DNA of 64,000 nt, taken from positions 124,001-188,000 of the forward strand of contig NZ_FZNY01000005.1 of the NCBI RefSeq assembly GCF_900188275.1, given 5' to 3'. This document shows positions 9,847 to 19,224 of this stretch, piece after piece (position 1 is the first letter of the stretch; each line of letters begins with the position of its first letter). The notes under the pieces are model-generated. The model was not told the origin of the DNA. It made no database searches and saw nothing but the letters and a program-made list of their open reading frames with translations. Both the position numbers and the translations under genes were made by a program. The stretch is from Dokdonia pacifica (GTDB taxonomy: Bacteria; Bacteroidota; Bacteroidia; Flavobacteriales; Flavobacteriaceae).

Positions 9847-12105
9847 CTATGAGAGTAATATTTCATCTAGGACATGTATGACTGCATCTACATTTTCTTT
9901 GGTAAAACATAACGGAGGTTTTGATTTTAATACATTATTGTAAGGACCGTCCGTACTTATTAAAATGCCTTGATCACGTAATGTATTCTTAATCTCACTT
10001 GCTAATTCTGTGTTTGGTTTTGTTGTATTCTCAAATACAATTTCAATACCTAAAAACAATCCTGATCCTCGTACATCCCCTATACATTTATGCTTTTTTT
10101 GTAATTCTTCAATACAATTTTTATAATATGTTCCTACTTCTTTTGCATTTTCTTGTAACCCTTCTTCTTCTATGACATCTAAGACAGCTGTTCCTATAGC
10201 ACAAGAAACGGGATTTCCTCCAAATGAACTAAAAAACTCTACTCCAGTGGCAAAAGATGCCGCAATTTCATCTGTACAGATTACAGCACCCATCGGGTGA
10301 CCATTTGCAATAGGCTTTCCCATAATCACAATGTCTGGTACTACCGCTTGTGCTTCATATCCCCAAAAATGGTTTCCTAAACGTCCAAATCCTGTTTGCA
10401 CCTCATCACTTATACAAACGCCTCCTTGCGCTCTAATAGCCTTATAAACTGGTTTTAAATAGCCCTTTGCTAAAGGAATCTGCCCAGCACAACCTACAAT
10501 AGGTTCACATACAAAAGCAGCTATCATATTATCTGATTCTTCTATTTGATGTATGGCTTCTTCTGCATATCGCTCACCTACATTTTTAACTGCATTTGTA
10601 TATTTTCCATTATACACATTGGGAATTTGCGTTTTAATAATGTATTCTTTCTGACCTTGCCCTTTTGGGTTATTAAATTTATAATCACTAATATCAATAG
10701 AGGCTTGCGTATTCCCATGATAACCAGATTCCATCACCATGATTTTTTCGCGTTTTGTATGTGCCTTTGCTAATCGAATAGCAAGATCACTCGCAGCGCT
10801 TCCAGAGTTTACAAGAAATACTTTATTTAAAGATGTAGGGAATTTAGCAGCTAATCGTTCTGCATATTGAGAAAGCCCATCATAAAGGTATCTTGTATTT
10901 GTATTTAGGGTAGCCATTTGTTTTTGACCAGCTATTACTACGTTAGGATGTGAATGCCCTACATGCGGAATATTATTATAGGCATCTAAAAAAGTGTTCC
11001 CATAGGCATCATACATATATTGAAAAGCGGATTTCACCATGTATATGGGTTTGTTATAGCTAACTGATACTATAGAACTTATGTGTTTATTTCGGTGAGC
11101 TAACACCTCACTACTCGTTAACACTTCTTTTATTGGAATTCCTATCGCTTTTCTAAATTCATTTTCAGCATAGATGGGGTTGATCTCTAATAAATGGTAT
11201 AGCATTTGCCATGCATACTTCTCACTTACAGAAGCATAGGCGTTGTCTGGGTTTACTATTTTTGAATGTGCAGAATTACATACACTTATGCATAATCTTG
11301 AAGCAATGAGATAATATAAAACGGCTACTTCAATTTCTTGAATAGGTAATATATGATGATAGCTTTCTAGAACATAACAAGCCCATTGTATAGGATCGTC
11401 TTTATCATAACATGCATAGGTAATAGCAACAGCCAATTCATTGATAAGATAGGAATAGGCTACGTCACCAAAATCAATAATACCAGACACCTCGTTCTTT
11501 TGTACTAACACATTCCATTCATTAGCATCATTATGAATGATCTGTTTTCTTAATTTTTGAGAGAGAGGCCTCACATTCACTTCATATTGCTGAAAAAAAT
11601 AATTTACAAGACTTCGATCTTTAGCATTTGGAATGTCTTGTATGTATTTTGTATTTAAATCCAGAGATGCAATATCCCATTCCCATTTTCTTGATTTAAT
11701 CGTATAATTTGAAAAATTTTGAAGTGATAGATTTAGTCTTGCTAGAAAAGTTCCAAGTGATCTATATACTGTTTCAGAAGGGTTTGCATCTCCTAAAAAA
11801 TCACCTTCTAAAAAAGATAACATTCTACAGATATGATCTTTTCCATTAAGTTGCAGCACCTTTACATATGACGTGTCTTTAAAAGGTATAGGTTGTGGGT
11901 AGCTTTCATTATTAATAGACTGAAGATGTCCCAACAATGCGTTTTCTGCCAAGACAAAATGATATATTTCTTCTTCCTTAGGATACGTTTTAAAAATATA
12001 TTTTCCTAGTTTGCTTTTAACCAGATAATTTGAATTATCATATCCATCCAATCTTACTATATCTACATCTTCTAATTCGAACTCATCATTGAGTACTTCT
12101 TCCAT
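9847..12105 (-). CDS. Kinase-aminotransferase fusion, likely phospholyase of hydroxylysine or ethanolamine type
   Basis: The 752-residue protein joins two enzymes. Residues 1-320 are an aminoglycoside-phosphotransferase/choline-kinase-type kinase, with HNDANEWN (H191, D193) and IIDFGD (D211). Residues 335-752 are a class III PLP enzyme, with SGSAASD near 434-440, DEVQTG (D567) and GKPIANG carrying PLP-lysine K597. In animals, hydroxylysine kinase and the AGXT2L phospholyases act in sequence: a hydroxy-amine is phosphorylated, then phosphate and ammonia are eliminated to give an aldehyde. The K597 context (GKPIANGHP) resembles those phospholyases more than ordinary aminotransferases. The fusion thus probably makes and consumes a phosphorylated amino alcohol in one polypeptide. 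Exact substrate is inference. Some bacterial homologues carry a peptidase domain between the two; it is absent here. Confidence 0.75.
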   Translation of the reverse strand: MEEVLNDEFELEDVDIVRLDGYDNSNYLVKSKLGKYIFKTYPKEEEIYHFVLAENALLGHLQSINNESYPQPIPFKDTSYVKVLQLNGKDHICRMLSFLEGDFLGDANPSETVYRSLGTFLARLNLSLQNFSNYTIKSRKWEWDIASLDLNTKYIQDIPNAKDRSLVNYFFQQYEVNVRPLSQKLRKQIIHNDANEWNVLVQKNEVSGIIDFGDVAYSYLINELAVAITYACYDKDDPIQWACYVLESYHHILPIQEIEVAVLYYLIASRLCISVCNSAHSKIVNPDNAYASVSEKYAWQMLYHLLEINPIYAENEFRKAIGIPIKEVLTSSEVLAHRNKHISSIVSVSYNKPIYMVKSAFQYMYDAYGNTFLDAYNNIPHVGHSHPNVVIAGQKQMATLNTNTRYLYDGLSQYAERLAAKFPTSLNKVFLVNSGSAASDLAIRLAKAHTKREKIMVMESGYHGNTQASIDISDYKFNNPKGQGQKEYIIKTQIPNVYNGKYTNAVKNVGERYAEEAIHQIEESDNMIAAFVCEPIVGCAGQIPLAKGYLKPVYKAIRAQGGVCISDEVQTGFGRLGNHFWGYEAQAVVPDIVIMGKPIANGHPMGAVICTDEIAASFATGVEFFSSFGGNPVSCAIGTAVLDVIEEEGLQENAKEVGTYYKNCIEELQKKHKCIGDVRGSGLFLGIEIVFENTTKPNTELASEIKNTLRDQGILISTDGPYNNVLKSKPPLCFTKENVDAVIHVLDEILLS

Positions 12106-12138
12106 AACTATATCAAAACATTTCTTTCAAATATAAGA

Positions 12139-12996
12139 TTATTGCAAGTAAGGCCTCTCGGTATTTAACACGTCTATCATTTTTTCTACTTGTCCATCAG
12201 AAAATCTACGTCTACATAGTAATCCATTAGTATCTGTTCCTGCCCATTGTGTCATAAAATTAAATGTATCTGGTGTGTACAAATCACCATTACTATCTGT
12301 TTCAGTACCCACATAATTACATGTAGGTTCATTTATATTAGAATCATTTAAATCTGGCGATGCTGGAGTATCACATATAAAGTCTCCAGCAGTTTCACAA
12401 TTTGAACCATTAACGAGTTCTAAATTACCATTAGCATCTGTAAAATCATCACTTGTATGGTATAATCCAAAATAATGACCCACTTCATGAGTAAGTGTTG
12501 CGGTATTTTCAGTAACAAATGCAGAAGTACTCAACTTAACATTATTTCCTTGATCAGGAAACAATGCAGTAGCACCAAGTGTTCCTGTAATTACACCATT
12601 TACCCTATTCCCTATTTCATTAAAGTAGAAAATATTTAAACTATTTGGATCTTCAAAAGGTTCTAGAACACGTTGCTCTATAAAATCATCTTGTTTGACA
12701 AATTGTATATTCCATTCAGTATTATCAAGAAAATTTATTTCTTTTGTTATAAAACGTATACCCCAAGCGTTAAAATTAGTATTCAAATAACTCATCATAA
12801 GGGCTACTCTCTCATTATTTATTACTGCATTTCCTCCATTGTCATCTCTTGATATATGATGAACTACAGCTATTTCTATAAAATTACTTGTATCTTCCAT
12901 CTCAATATCAGTAGACGCATTCGTGTCATCATTACAACTAGGAAATGATATCATTAATATTAATGATATTAGCATATATTTTTTAATTAGTTTCAT
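12139..12996 (-). CDS. M43 pappalysin/cytophagalysin-like metalloprotease lipoprotein
   Basis: The 285-residue product starts with a lipoprotein signal (SFPSC, Cys21). The long zinc motif HEVGHYFGLYH at 170-180 and the following Cys-rich segment (NCETAGDFICDTPASPD) with the Met-turn region (NFMTQW) match M43 metallopeptidases of the cytophagalysin type. It should act at the cell surface or in the periplasm. It is 33 bp downstream of the fused kinase/phospholyase start region on the same strand but transcribed before it, so the two may share a transcript. Confidence 0.85.
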   Translation of the reverse strand: MKLIKKYMLISLILMISFPSCNDDTNASTDIEMEDTSNFIEIAVVHHISRDDNGGNAVINNERVALMMSYLNTNFNAWGIRFITKEINFLDNTEWNIQFVKQDDFIEQRVLEPFEDPNSLNIFYFNEIGNRVNGVITGTLGATALFPDQGNNVKLSTSAFVTENTATLTHEVGHYFGLYHTSDDFTDANGNLELVNGSNCETAGDFICDTPASPDLNDSNINEPTCNYVGTETDSNGDLYTPDTFNFMTQWAGTDTNGLLCRRRFSDGQVEKMIDVLNTERPYLQ

Positions 12997-13117
12997 GTTT
13001 TTTTTAAAAATAATTAGTAAAAAATTTCTTTTGAGTGTGTAATTTTTTTTAACTCCAAAGAATTTTATTAAAGTTTAATGTGAATATAATTTATGTGATT
13101 TATTATATACTGCCATA

Positions 13118-13588
13118 CTATTTAGCAGCAATAGCCTCAATTTCTAACAACCAATCTTGATTATAGATTCCAGTTATTATGATAGTCATAGCTGGTTTTA
13201 TTTTCAGGAGCTTTTGTTCTCTTAATTGGCCTATTGCATGTAGATATTTTCTGTCAGATACAAAAAACGTAACTTTAACGAGATTTTCCGAAGTCATATC
13301 TGCCTTTTTTAACTGAGCTTCAATGTTTGACCAGGCAACATCACATTGATCTTTAATATTATCAGGCACTTTATCGTCAATAGTAACTGGAACTTGTCCG
13401 CTTATAAATAATAATTCAGAATAATCAGATATTTTTACTGCTTCCGAGTAATTCCAATTAGTCCCACCTCCAATATTTTGCTTTTTTAAAGTTTTAACTT
13501 CAGAGGTTTGGCTAAAAATTAAATTAGGCAACATTATAAAAGCGACTATGAACACGTAAACACGATAAATTTTTGTGTTATTTTTCAT
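13118..13588 (-). CDS. Exported RidA-family protein
   Basis: The 156-residue protein is a RidA (YjgF/YER057c/UK114) domain preceded by a signal peptide (about 26 residues, ending near IFSQ). Cytoplasmic RidA enzymes hydrolyse reactive enamines and imines made by PLP enzymes. A conserved ending (LLEIEAIAAK) matches the family. Export is unusual for RidA and makes the classical cytosolic role unlikely. It is 33 bp downstream of a second exported RidA-domain gene on the same strand. Confidence 0.8.
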   Translation of the reverse strand: MKNNTKIYRVYVFIVAFIMLPNLIFSQTSEVKTLKKQNIGGGTNWNYSEAVKISDYSELLFISGQVPVTIDDKVPDNIKDQCDVAWSNIEAQLKKADMTSENLVKVTFFVSDRKYLHAIGQLREQKLLKIKPAMTIIITGIYNQDWLLEIEAIAAK

Positions 13589-13621
13589 CTTACTATACTA
13601 ATTAATAATGAGGTATTTTTT

Positions 13622-14521
13622 TTATTTGATAAGTACTGCTGTTCCCGATAATTCAATCAATTTCTCCCTGCTATAAAGTGAAGAGATTCCAATAAATACA
13701 TTTGGTGGCATTTTCATGTCTCCATAGAGTCTTTCTCTTACTCTAAAAAACATATCCAAATCTTTATCTGGATCATAATCAACAATATAAATTTTCATTT
13801 CTACCAAATCAGAAAAGGAAGCACCAGCTTGTGCTAACCGCTTTTCAATGGCTTTATAAGCTGTTTCAAGCTGTGCTTCTTTAGTATCTCCAGTACCTAC
13901 TTGACCAGCTATGTATATGCTTTTAAAATTTTCATATTCTACAGAAACTACATTTGTTAATGCAGTAATTGGATCTATATATTCTTTTGTGATTTTTTCT
14001 TTTTTTGCAGAAAAAAAATAATTAGAAGGAACTGGTTGTAAAATATCTTCAAAATATTTTTCCCAAACACCATCTTTCAATCTTTCTCCATATTCATGAA
14101 ATTCACCATTTTTTGTCTTCTCAAAAGTGAGTCGACCTTTAGCATTAAATTGAACTACAAATTTACCATCTACATAATACCCTTTTGACTTCTTATAACT
14201 TTCGGTTTTACTTGTAGGTTGATAATAATAACAACTATCTTCTAAATTATATGTTATAAGTGTATGAAGTTGAACAGCTGAAGAGGTTACATCTAAAGTA
14301 ATCGCATTTCCATCTAAAATATAATTTACACTTTCGTTAACTTTAATTTTTGTGGTGTCGCTTTTTTTTAATGAATAAGAAGCACCAGACCAATTTCCAA
14401 TTAAGAAAGATAGCTTAGCCATATGTTGTTTTTCGGTTTCTTGACTATATATTAAGCTAGTTAAAGTTTGAAATACTAAGAAAACTATTATCACGTTGGT
14501 TTTCATTAATCTATTTATCAT
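13622..14521 (-). CDS. Exported two-domain protein: N-terminal unknown domain plus RidA domain
   Basis: The 299-residue product has a signal peptide. Met6 gives the more typical start (MKTNVIIVFLVF), while Met1 adds five residues. Residues 25-165 form a beta-rich domain resembling DUF1579/lipocalin-like proteins (LSFLIGNWSGASY). Residues 180-299 are a RidA domain (IYIAGQVGTGDTKEAQ and an ALV-like end). The pairing of an exported lipocalin-like domain with RidA is unusual. It lies directly upstream of the single-domain exported RidA gene and probably forms an operon with it. Confidence 0.7.
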   Translation of the reverse strand: MINRLMKTNVIIVFLVFQTLTSLIYSQETEKQHMAKLSFLIGNWSGASYSLKKSDTTKIKVNESVNYILDGNAITLDVTSSAVQLHTLITYNLEDSCYYYQPTSKTESYKKSKGYYVDGKFVVQFNAKGRLTFEKTKNGEFHEYGERLKDGVWEKYFEDILQPVPSNYFFSAKKEKITKEYIDPITALTNVVSVEYENFKSIYIAGQVGTGDTKEAQLETAYKAIEKRLAQAGASFSDLVEMKIYIVDYDPDKDLDMFFRVRERLYGDMKMPPNVFIGISSLYSREKLIELSGTAVLIK

Positions 14522-14691
14522 AATATTTATAATTATATTCTTGGTTTGTGTATAAGTGTTATATAAAAGCTAGCTTACAAACTATATCTATCCTATAAAT
14601 CACATAAGGTATATGCTATTAATATAATTAAGAAATAGAAAAGAGATTAGTAAATTAACAGCTTAAGCCTTTGATTTTAAATGAATTTAAT

Positions 14692-15108
14692 TCAATTAGC
14701 AAAAATTTCTTTTGAGTACTTATAACTTTTAAACTCTAAAGGATTATCGCTAAAATCTAATACAAACATGGTTTGCTGTTCTCCACTTAATCCTTTATAT
14801 CTATCTTGAGGTTTTATAATAAAATCTAAACCATTATTTTGTAATCGTTCTTTTATAATTTCAAAATCCTTATGTTCTAAAACACATCCAAAATGAGGGA
14901 TAGGAACTTTAAGCTTTTCTACAAAACCACAAAAGTCTAATGGAGGTCTATTGTTGGATACGTGAGCTGAAAGTTGATGTCCAAAGAAATTAAAATCTAC
15001 CCAATTTTCTGTTTCTCTTCCTTTTTCACATCCCAATATATCTTGATAAAACTGTATAGTGCTTTGGATGTCTTTTACCTTAAATGCAAAGTGAAATGCA
15101 GTTTTCAT
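14692..15108 (-). CDS. VOC (glyoxalase/bleomycin-resistance) superfamily protein
   Basis: The 138-residue protein opens with FHFAFKVKDIQSTIQFYQDIL, the typical first beta-alpha unit of the VOC fold, and carries a late conserved D-N-P-L-E-F segment that supplies a metal-ligand Glu. There is no signal peptide, so it is cytoplasmic. Substrate unknown. It is divergent from the Lrp/AsnC gene and shares a 167-bp intergenic region that holds a paired palindromic site, so it is the best candidate target of that regulator. Confidence 0.8.
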   Translation of the reverse strand: MKTAFHFAFKVKDIQSTIQFYQDILGCEKGRETENWVDFNFFGHQLSAHVSNNRPPLDFCGFVEKLKVPIPHFGCVLEHKDFEIIKERLQNNGLDFIIKPQDRYKGLSGEQQTMFVLDFSDNPLEFKSYKYSKEIFAN

Positions 15109-15204
15109 TATATGTATTTACGTTTAAATTATTAAATTTTCTATGTGTTCAGTTATCCAAATCTGAATATTTTAAAATTACATGTAGTATATTGCATATA
15201 GAAA

Positions 15205-15244
15205 TTGATTCATTAGATTTATTTAATCTTGACAAATGAATCAA
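15205..15244. promoter_or_regulatory. Paired operator in the VOC/Lrp divergent region
   Basis: TTGATTCATT (15205-15214) and its exact inverse AATGAATCAA (15235-15244) have centres 30 bp apart, close to three helical turns. Each arm is itself a TGAWTCA near-palindrome. The position between divergent genes, one encoding an Lrp/AsnC regulator, suggests an autoregulatory site. The pattern is seen; the binding protein is inferred. Confidence 0.65.
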
Positions 15245-15275
15245 CTTTAATTTAACAATTTAAGTATAAAAACAA

Positions 15276-15686
15276 ATGATAGATTCTATTGACAACAAGC
15301 TTTTAGCTATTTTAAAAGATAATTCACGATTATCTTTTGCAGATCTTGGTAGAAAGATAAATTTATCACCTTCAGCGGTTCGTGAGCGAGTTCAAAAAAT
15401 GGAGGATAATGAAGTGATTGAAAAGTATAGCATACAGATAAATCAACGAAAACTAGGGTACGACATTGAAGCTTTTATTCTTCTCAAGGTATTTCAAGGA
15501 CAATTAAAACATGTTATTCAACAAGTAGCAACACTTCCAGAAGTAGTTGAAGCACATAGAATTACGGGAAGTCAAAATATTCATTTAAAAGTACTGCTTA
15601 AAAGTCAACTTGATCTTCAAAAGTTAATAGATAAATTAATGAATTTTGGCGATACCAATACATTTCTTATTCTATCAAAAATTTAA
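15276..15686 (+). CDS. Lrp/AsnC family transcriptional regulator
   Basis: The 136-residue protein has an N-terminal winged helix-turn-helix (DNKLLAILKDNSRLSFADLGRKINLSPSAVRERVQKM, about residues 5-45) and a C-terminal RAM/AsnC ligand-binding domain (about 65-136). The length is a little short for the family (usually about 150). The likely effector is an amino acid or related metabolite. Divergent orientation to the VOC gene and nearness to the exported RidA pair suggest local control of that block. Confidence 0.9.
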   Translation: MIDSIDNKLLAILKDNSRLSFADLGRKINLSPSAVRERVQKMEDNEVIEKYSIQINQRKLGYDIEAFILLKVFQGQLKHVIQQVATLPEVVEAHRITGSQNIHLKVLLKSQLDLQKLIDKLMNFGDTNTFLILSKI

Positions 15687-15728
15687 TAGTAATCAAGTGT
15701 TGCTTCATACAATGGGAGTTCTCTTTTG

Positions 15729-15748
15729 TACGCTTTCGCGAAAGCGTA
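15729..15748. repeat. Iterated palindrome, intergenic (full 20-mer)
   Basis: Exact TACGCTTTCGCGAAAGCGTA between lrp and the convergent M36 gene. The surrounding 70 bp resemble 18812-18897 beyond the second M36 gene. Confidence 0.9.
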
Positions 15749-15794
15749 TACTCTAAAAATCAATACGTAATATGTTAGAACTTATAAAACTGAA

Positions 15795-15847
15795 AATAAT
15801 TGCATAAAAAACTAGTTAATTAAAACTAGCTTTTTTATGCAATTATT
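15795..15847. terminator. Long bidirectional hairpin between convergent lrp and M36 genes
   Basis: Arms 15795-15817 and 15824-15847 pair almost perfectly, with one bulge and a 6-base loop. Internal A- and T-runs could serve both strands. Confidence 0.7.
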
Positions 15848-15855
15848 TCTCTTAA

Positions 15856-18537
15856 TTACTCAATAATGAGTTTAGATGTATAATTACTTACATCATTTTT
15901 AATATTCATGATATAAACTCCTTTAGCCAGACCTGTTGCATTTACAGAAATATTTCCTTCTAGATTAACGAAAGTATTGTATACCTCTCTTCCATTAATG
16001 TCATAAATCTGTATTTGCCCTTCTCCAAAGGTACCAGCAATCTGTACTGTAATGTCTCCATTTGACGGATTTGGGAACACACTAAAAACAGTATCTAAGT
16101 CGTTTTCATTTACACTAAGAGACGATCTAGATTCTTGACAAGAAATATCGCTAGGTAGATCAAATGCTTCTACATTATCAAATGGCGTGAAAGTATCATT
16201 TTGTTGCGCACTGAAACCTAAGCCTCGATTTGCAAATGCATTCCAGATAATACAAGACACAGCATCTCTCTGATTATCAGAAATCAATCTATTTATTTCT
16301 ACTGCTGCTAAAATAGCGTCTCTTCCATCTACAAATCCAGGTCGGCACGGTTGTAATTTTAACCCATCTACCACCAATTGTAATGCTATATTATTACCAC
16401 CTGTACCGTTATATAAATCTGAATCAAACCCATATTCATCTATAAGATCCCAAGTCATATCCCATAACATCGTTGTCCACACACTCCCAACATCATGTGT
16501 AATTATTAGGTTCTGAAGATCCCCGTGTGTTAAATCATTAACCGCAAAATCAGTACTATACTGTCTGGTTCTTCGTATTCCAGGTCCATCAACAGGCTGT
16601 CCTAAAATATAAGTCCCAACGCCTCTTGCATCTTCAGGAGCATCATTTGCTGTCATCGTCATCATTAAACCAAAATAATCAGACCATCCTTCATTCATAT
16701 TTTCTCTATTACCAGAACATGCTATAGTGCTGGGACCTCCTGTTAATCTTACAGTTATTCCATGCCCATATTCATGAGCAACAACGCCATTATCTAAAGC
16801 GCTATCTCTCAAATAAGGACCTCTATTCTGTAGCTTGGCAATCATTGGGTTCCCATCTCCTAATAAGGATATAATATCTTCTCCATTAGCCTGTGAGATC
16901 ATAATACTAGGTATCGTTATTGAATCTACATAGATAGCACCTGTAGGAGGAAAGGGATCTCCGGGCACATTATTCACTATTATAACAGCAGTAGCTCCAG
17001 CATTTTGAGCTGCAAATACTTTACTATCAAAAGTACAAGTCCCTCGCCTAATAACAGCTATATTCCCTTCTAAATCATCACTATTCATTAGAGAATCACA
17101 GGCATCATTAGCATCTGTAGAGCTACCTGAATTATCGTCTTCCACTACAACTAAAGAGCCTACGATTGGAGTTTCTAGAAGTGTAGGTAATCCTGGACCA
17201 AATGCTGCTTCTCTAGCGAGGTATGAACCTTCAAATGGTTCGTTTACAATATTTAGATGGAGTCTTGAAGCATTAGGGTCTCCCCATAAATTCATTCTCA
17301 TGGTTGGGCTGGTACCATCTGGACTTATAAATATCCTTGCATCATTTACATCATTTCTACCACCTCGTTGAGCTTGCACTTCTACAGCGTCTTCTCCTAG
17401 GCCTGCGTTTCCATAGTTATTTACTTGAAAATTACCACTTTCTTCATCAAAGCCATATTGATAAAAAACATCATGCATGATATTATTCCAATAAAAAAGA
17501 TTGGTCATATTTGCGTCAAGCGAATTTATTGGAGGCGCATTGAAATTATAATTTGAATAAAAAGATAAATCTTCTCCCCCATCTGCTGAAGCTCCTGGGA
17601 TTGAATTACCATCACGATCTTCATATACGTATGTATTATTACCTCTAGTAATTGTAAATTCAGCACCTGCAATACCATCTGTATCATGCCAGCCTAATGG
17701 AGATGCAATTGGATCGTGAGGATTCATTACTAATCTGTTAATACCATGATTTGGGCTTTCAATAGGCATGGGAAATACGTTATACACCCCACCTCCTGAA
17801 ATTTCGTTTACTCGCATAGGATTGTGAACTTGATCCAATTGTGAAGGCATTTTTGCGATATTATGGTTTGATAGTTCTACTGTTTGATCATGATGACTGT
17901 CAAATGTGCAATGCATAACTCCATCATATTGATCAAGAAGTTCACCTGTGATAGCATCTACACGAACACTGTACCAATGTTCTTCATCTAATGTATAGAT
18001 ACTTAAATCCCAAGCTAATTTAAGACTATTATCTTTTGTAACTTGATACACCAATTTAACAGGTACTTCTTCTAAAGAAACCCCTCCATTAGAAAGGGTA
18101 AACTCTTTTGTAGAAACTTTTTTATCTATAATAAAATTAGATCTTCCTAAACCTAGAGAAATTGATGCATTACTAGCAGCTTGTAAAGGAGTAATTCTTG
18201 GAGATACTTTAGCAGTTCTTGATGTAATACCCGTCTCTAAATTATGTGACAAATAAATAATCTCACCATCTTTAAAAGTAGCATTTACCATACTATTATA
18301 GATTTCTATATCATTTATTTTTTGAAACGCATATACATGTGTTACTCCTGTTTGCTTTGAGTAAACAATATCTTTAATTACTAAGTCAGAAATATCATCA
18401 CTTTGAATATTTTGTAATGATTTATTCTTATTAGTGTTAATATAATCTTTAATAATCTTACTGTAGTCTTGTCCATTTACAAGTGTAGTAAAAGATAATA
18501 CACATGCAAATACAATGATTCTGTATAATTTAAACAT
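15856..18537 (-). CDS. M36 (fungalysin-like) metalloprotease with PA domain and T9SS sorting domain, copy 1
   Basis: The 893-residue protein has a signal peptide (about 22 residues), an FTP/PepSY-like propeptide, an M36 catalytic domain with HEYGH at about 588-592 and a downstream EGWSDYFG glutamate segment, a PA domain inserted before the zinc motif (CDSLMNSDDLEGNIAVIRRG onward, about 470-560) and a type A T9SS sorting domain (FPNPSNGDI onward, about 822-893). It is a secreted endopeptidase with a removable prodomain. The copy at 19225-21879 shares the same layout, so this is a tandem duplication. The downstream flank carries the iterated palindrome. Confidence 0.92.
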   Translation of the reverse strand: MFKLYRIIVFACVLSFTTLVNGQDYSKIIKDYINTNKNKSLQNIQSDDISDLVIKDIVYSKQTGVTHVYAFQKINDIEIYNSMVNATFKDGEIIYLSHNLETGITSRTAKVSPRITPLQAASNASISLGLGRSNFIIDKKVSTKEFTLSNGGVSLEEVPVKLVYQVTKDNSLKLAWDLSIYTLDEEHWYSVRVDAITGELLDQYDGVMHCTFDSHHDQTVELSNHNIAKMPSQLDQVHNPMRVNEISGGGVYNVFPMPIESPNHGINRLVMNPHDPIASPLGWHDTDGIAGAEFTITRGNNTYVYEDRDGNSIPGASADGGEDLSFYSNYNFNAPPINSLDANMTNLFYWNNIMHDVFYQYGFDEESGNFQVNNYGNAGLGEDAVEVQAQRGGRNDVNDARIFISPDGTSPTMRMNLWGDPNASRLHLNIVNEPFEGSYLAREAAFGPGLPTLLETPIVGSLVVVEDDNSGSSTDANDACDSLMNSDDLEGNIAVIRRGTCTFDSKVFAAQNAGATAVIIVNNVPGDPFPPTGAIYVDSITIPSIMISQANGEDIISLLGDGNPMIAKLQNRGPYLRDSALDNGVVAHEYGHGITVRLTGGPSTIACSGNRENMNEGWSDYFGLMMTMTANDAPEDARGVGTYILGQPVDGPGIRRTRQYSTDFAVNDLTHGDLQNLIITHDVGSVWTTMLWDMTWDLIDEYGFDSDLYNGTGGNNIALQLVVDGLKLQPCRPGFVDGRDAILAAVEINRLISDNQRDAVSCIIWNAFANRGLGFSAQQNDTFTPFDNVEAFDLPSDISCQESRSSLSVNENDLDTVFSVFPNPSNGDITVQIAGTFGEGQIQIYDINGREVYNTFVNLEGNISVNATGLAKGVYIMNIKNDVSNYTSKLIIE

Positions 18538-18821
18538 TTTGTAGTTTTTAGATTTTATTTGATTTTATTTTGAAAATTCAATAAAAAACGTTGCAACATT
18601 TTATATGGATATCTCTTTTCAAAGAGATGTCAAAACTACTTTCAATTCACACAAATAAAAAGTTTTTTCAATCAAAAAATGTTTATTTTTCAATTGAAAA
18701 AACTTACTAAACGCTAAAATTAAATTTTATCAATTCCAATACTAATAAAAAACAAATTATTCAACTTAATAAATTAATAATTACATAAAATACTGATATA
18801 ATGAATAATAAGCTCTTTTAT

Positions 18822-18839
18822 GCGCTTTCGTGAAAGCAC
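18822..18839. repeat. Degenerate iterated palindrome
   Basis: CGCTTTCGTGAAAGCA at 18823-18838 differs from the consensus at one core base. It is the counterpart of the copy at 15729 in the duplicated flank. Confidence 0.75.
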
Positions 18840-18897
18840 ATATTTTACAAATTTTAATATATACTACTATATATCAGAACTTATATAACTAAAAATA

Positions 18898-19080
18898 AAA
18901 GGTATTAAATCTCATGGCAAATTCTGGACTAAAAAGGAATCGACTCAAGGGTCGAGATATCAAACCAAGATTCCTCTAGATATTGAAAAGAGTTCAATAA
19001 ACAGCTGGGTTAGCCTACCTACCAGCAGAGTCAGGTTTAATTATCTATTTTAGATGCGTCTTATAGACTTTACGGAATAA
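18898..19080. other. Unexplained structured block, possible RNA or gene remnant
   Basis: This stretch is clearly less AT-rich than its surroundings. It contains a 7-bp stem AGGAATC (18935-18941) / GATTCCT (18969-18975) enclosing a small CGAC/GTCG hairpin. A second stem GCTGG/CCAGC lies near 19003-19026. A plus-strand frame without an ATG stays open from 18889 for about 50 codons. I cannot identify it as a known RNA or a known protein fragment. It is absent from the matching flank of M36 copy 1. Confidence 0.35.
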
Positions 19081-19166
19081 GGGTCACTAATAATAATACA
19101 ATACACAATCTTTTTTTAATAAGACAATTATAAAATTCAATCAACTTAAACTTCATTATGAATATA

Positions 19167-19204
19167 AAAAAGAGGGTTTCGACAATGTTGAAACCCTCTT
19201 TTCT
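19167..19204 (-). terminator. Terminator of M36 copy 2
   Basis: Stem AAAAGAGGGTTTC/GAAACCCTCTTTT with a 9-base loop and a T-run on the minus strand, about 20 bp past the M36 copy 2 stop. Confidence 0.8.
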
Positions 19205-19224
19205 TTTAAAATAATATACTTCTT

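Larger units (their letters stand above)
18538..19224. other. 687-bp gap between the two M36 genes
   Basis: It holds the upstream region of M36 copy 1, with an inverted repeat ATCTCTTT-TC-AAAGAGAT at 18611-18628 and a palindrome TTTTTCAATTGAAAAA at 18686-18701. Then comes a block similar to 15722-15797 (18812-18897), including a degenerate iterated palindrome. An unexplained, less AT-rich structured block follows (18898-19080), then the terminator of copy 2. No gene with a start codon is visible. Confidence 0.6.

Noticed and set aside
18898-19080. tRNA or known riboswitch
   Set aside because: No cloverleaf, no T-loop GTTCRA box and no match to riboswitch cores that I know; kept as an unknown block.
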